NCBI GenBank assembly: GCA_024699005.1
Contig: JAILQN010000073.1
Location: forward strand, 1-7,440
Source of the DNA: Clostridia bacterium
GTDB lineage: Bacteria > Bacillota_A > Clostridia > Oscillospirales > Acutalibacteraceae
DNA: 7,440 bases
Direction of reading: 5' to 3'
Of this stretch, positions 5,168 to 7,440 are shown in pieces. A model generated the notes under the pieces. That model did not search any database, had not been told where the DNA came from, and worked only from the letters and a program-made list of their open reading frames with translations. Both the position numbers and the translations under genes were made by a program. The first letter of the stretch is position 1. Each line of letters opens with the position of its first letter.

Positions 5168-7162
5168 ATGGCAAAACTCAAAATTGACAGAATAGAGATC
5201 GCGGCTCCCAAAGAGGACAGAAAACGTCTTGTATCCTATGTACAAAGACGGGGAGTCATGGAGATAACTCAGCTTGACGATTTTCCGTCCCTTGCCGCAG
5301 AAGACTATTCCGCATCAAACGATTCTCTTGCAAAAAAACGGCAGATCTGCCTTGACGCGGCTGCTGTTCTTTCTGCGTACTCATCCGAAAAAAGTGAGGG
5401 GATGTTCTCATCTCTTTTCTCTGCCGGCGCTCCCGAAATATCGGAGGACGATTACGCCGAGATAACCGCGAACAGGAACGACACGTTATCCTGCGCGCAG
5501 AGGGCACTGGAACTCTCCAAAACCATCGCTGACAACAATATCCAGCTTGCGCGGATAGATTCCTCCGTCGCCTCACTTGAGCCGTGGCTCGACTGCCCTC
5601 TCAAGCTCGATTATAAAGGCACCGCCGAGACGAGAGTATTCATCGGCTCCTTCCCCCGTGAAGTATCAAGAGAGGAGCTTTTGACTGATCTTGCCCGTGC
5701 TCTTCCGGATATCGACGCGGTTGACGCGGAGATTTATTATTCCGAAAGCGGCATATCAACCCTGTCTGTCATTTGTCTTAAAACCGACGCGGATACCGTA
5801 GAGCAGGAACTGCGCCGCATGGGCTTTACCTATCCTTCCGATCCGCCCGCCCACCGGGCAAAAACCCAGATCGATCGCCTCAACGCCGAAGCCGAAGCGC
5901 TGCGCGGGGAGAACGAAGACGCTGAACGGGAATTAAAGGAGCTTGCATCCTCTCTCCCGTCGATCAACAAACTTGCGGATTACTACGCCGTCACCGGCGA
6001 CAGGAACGTCGCCCTTGAAAAGGCCCGCTCCTCCGATACGGCTTTCTTTATAACCGGTTACGTGCCGGACGTCATGGCGGAAAAGCTGAAAACCGCTATA
6101 GAGAACAAATTCGACGCCGCGGTAACCATAACCGCGCCCGGGGAGGATGAAGACGTTCCGGTCGTCCTTAAAAACAACGTCTTCTCAAGGCCGCTTGAGG
6201 GCATAACCGAAATGTACTCCCTGCCGGGCAAAACGGATATTGACCCTACGGTCATAATGACCTTCTTCTATTATTTCTTCTTCGGCATGATGCTCTCGGA
6301 TGCGGGCTACGGTCTTCTGATCGCCATTGCAACGGGAATTTATCTGCTCAAAGCTCCGAAAACCAACCCCATGCGCGAAAAAGCGAAGATGTTCTTCTTC
6401 TGCGGTTTGTCCACAGTTTTCTGGGGAGCTATGTACGGCAGCTGGTTCGGCGATCTTCCTGTCGTTTTCGCCACTAATTTCTTCGGCAGGGAAAAATTCA
6501 GTATGGCGCTTTGGATGGACCCGCTCGAGAACCTCATGAAGGTGCTGGTCGTCTGCTTCATATTCGGGCTCATCCATCTTTTCACCGGCGTTTTCGCAAA
6601 TTCCTTCAACCTCTGGCGGCAGGGCAAAAAATTAGACTCTCTCTGCGAGTGTATTCCCACTTTCGTCGCCGTGATGGGACTTGCCCCGATATTCTTCGGG
6701 CTTTTCACCACCGTGCCTGACTGGATGAAAAAGATCGGGACTCCCCTGCTTATTGCCGGCGTCGTTCTGGTCATCGCAACGGCAGGCAGAGCCTCGAAAT
6801 CCATAGGCGGCAAGCTGGGCGGCGGTCTTTACGCCGTATACAACCTTGTAAGCGGTTGGCTCGGCGACGTTCTGTCTTACGCAAGGCTTCTCGCTCTGGG
6901 TCTTTCTACAGGCGTCGTGGCGCAGGTCATCAATATGCTCGGCTCTCTTCCAAGCAATAAAGCGCTCAAACTCGTTATGCTGATTGTCGTTTCGATCGTC
7001 GGGCATATCGCCAATCTGTTCATCAATATTATCGGCGCATACGTCCATACGAACAGGCTTCAGTACGTCGAGTTCTTCGGAAAATTCTACGAGGGCGGCG
7101 GCAGAGCGTTGGAACCCCTTTCCGTCAACGCGAAATCTTTCCGCTTCAGGGATGAGGATTAA
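5168..7162 (+). CDS. ntpI: V-type ATP synthase subunit I (membrane stator, a-subunit analogue)
   Basis: This 664-aa protein has the two-part layout of the family. Residues 1 to about 355 form a cytoplasmic arm with coiled-coil stretches (for example 230-262) that binds the peripheral stalks. Residues about 360-625 are the membrane domain with seven or eight hydrophobic segments. Landmarks include the first membrane segment FYYFFFGMMLSDAGYGLL (367-384), ANSFNLWRQG (477-486), SYARLLALGLS (570-580) with Arg573 in the place of the essential arginine facing the rotor, and the C-terminal LQYVEFFGKFYEGGG (631-645). It provides the ion half-channels next to the K ring, coupling ion flow to ATP synthesis or hydrolysis. 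The usual glycine before Asp in the GDAGYG motif is serine here (Ser377). The gene starts three bases after the NtpF stop with no strong ribosome binding site, suggesting coupled translation. Length is normal for bacterial subunit I. Confidence 0.95.
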   Translation: MAKLKIDRIEIAAPKEDRKRLVSYVQRRGVMEITQLDDFPSLAAEDYSASNDSLAKKRQICLDAAAVLSAYSSEKSEGMFSSLFSAGAPEISEDDYAEITANRNDTLSCAQRALELSKTIADNNIQLARIDSSVASLEPWLDCPLKLDYKGTAETRVFIGSFPREVSREELLTDLARALPDIDAVDAEIYYSESGISTLSVICLKTDADTVEQELRRMGFTYPSDPPAHRAKTQIDRLNAEAEALRGENEDAERELKELASSLPSINKLADYYAVTGDRNVALEKARSSDTAFFITGYVPDVMAEKLKTAIENKFDAAVTITAPGEDEDVPVVLKNNVFSRPLEGITEMYSLPGKTDIDPTVIMTFFYYFFFGMMLSDAGYGLLIAIATGIYLLKAPKTNPMREKAKMFFFCGLSTVFWGAMYGSWFGDLPVVFATNFFGREKFSMALWMDPLENLMKVLVVCFIFGLIHLFTGVFANSFNLWRQGKKLDSLCECIPTFVAVMGLAPIFFGLFTTVPDWMKKIGTPLLIAGVVLVIATAGRASKSIGGKLGGGLYAVYNLVSGWLGDVLSYARLLALGLSTGVVAQVINMLGSLPSNKALKLVMLIVVSIVGHIANLFINIIGAYVHTNRLQYVEFFGKFYEGGGRALEPLSVNAKSFRFRDED

Positions 7163-7188
7163 AGTCCATTCCGATATTTTAGTAATAA

Positions 7189-7440
<252 letters not shown>

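Noticed and set aside
6185..7048. Minus-strand open frames opposite subunit I
   Set aside because: Several overlapping antisense frames up to about 157 codons lie within the ntpI membrane domain, which has strong family motifs; none shows its own ribosome site or recognisable domain.

Overview
The window looks like a chromosomal segment of a Gram-positive, clostridia-like member of the Bacillota. It has strong GGAGG-type ribosome binding sites, a teichoic-acid-style polymer export cluster, and the start of a bacterial V-type (A/V) ATP synthase operon in the order known from Enterococcus and clostridia. All genes are on the + strand and coding density is very high. The lineage is inferred from gene content; no 16S rRNA or other marker gene is present.

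Region 1 (1-4763) is a tightly packed cell-surface polymer operon. After the last codons of an upstream gene come four genes. The first is a 663-aa protein with an N-terminal half resembling an extended short-chain dehydrogenase/epimerase that has lost its catalytic motifs, followed by an intact LicD-type transferase domain. The second is a TagB/TagF-family CDP-glycerol glycerophosphotransferase that starts at a TTG overlapping the previous stop codon. The third is a TagG-like ABC-2 permease joined by an ATGA overlap. The fourth is a TagH-like ATPase whose AGGAGG ribosome binding site overlaps the tagG stop. Together they would build or decorate a phosphodiester-linked glycopolymer (teichoic-acid-like) on the cytoplasmic face and export it.

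Region 2 (4764-4870) is the only sizeable intergenic stretch, 107 bases. It has no convincing intrinsic terminator. It holds a plausible promoter, an AT-rich inverted repeat over the -10 region, and a small tandem array of a 7-bp unit (ATTGCAC/ATTGCAA) just before the next ribosome binding site.

Region 3 (4871-7440) begins a V-type ATP synthase operon: the small coiled-coil stalk subunit (NtpF/G/H type), the large membrane subunit I (stator, analogous to subunit a), and the first 77 codons of the proteolipid subunit K, cut by the window end. The visible part of subunit K keeps all the Enterococcus hirae Na+-site residues found in its first hairpin, so a sodium-coupled rotor is a reasonable hypothesis.

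Most of the window is recognisable biology. The most unusual item is the fusion of a degenerate epimerase-like domain to LicD. No mobile elements, CRISPR arrays, tRNA or rRNA genes were seen.
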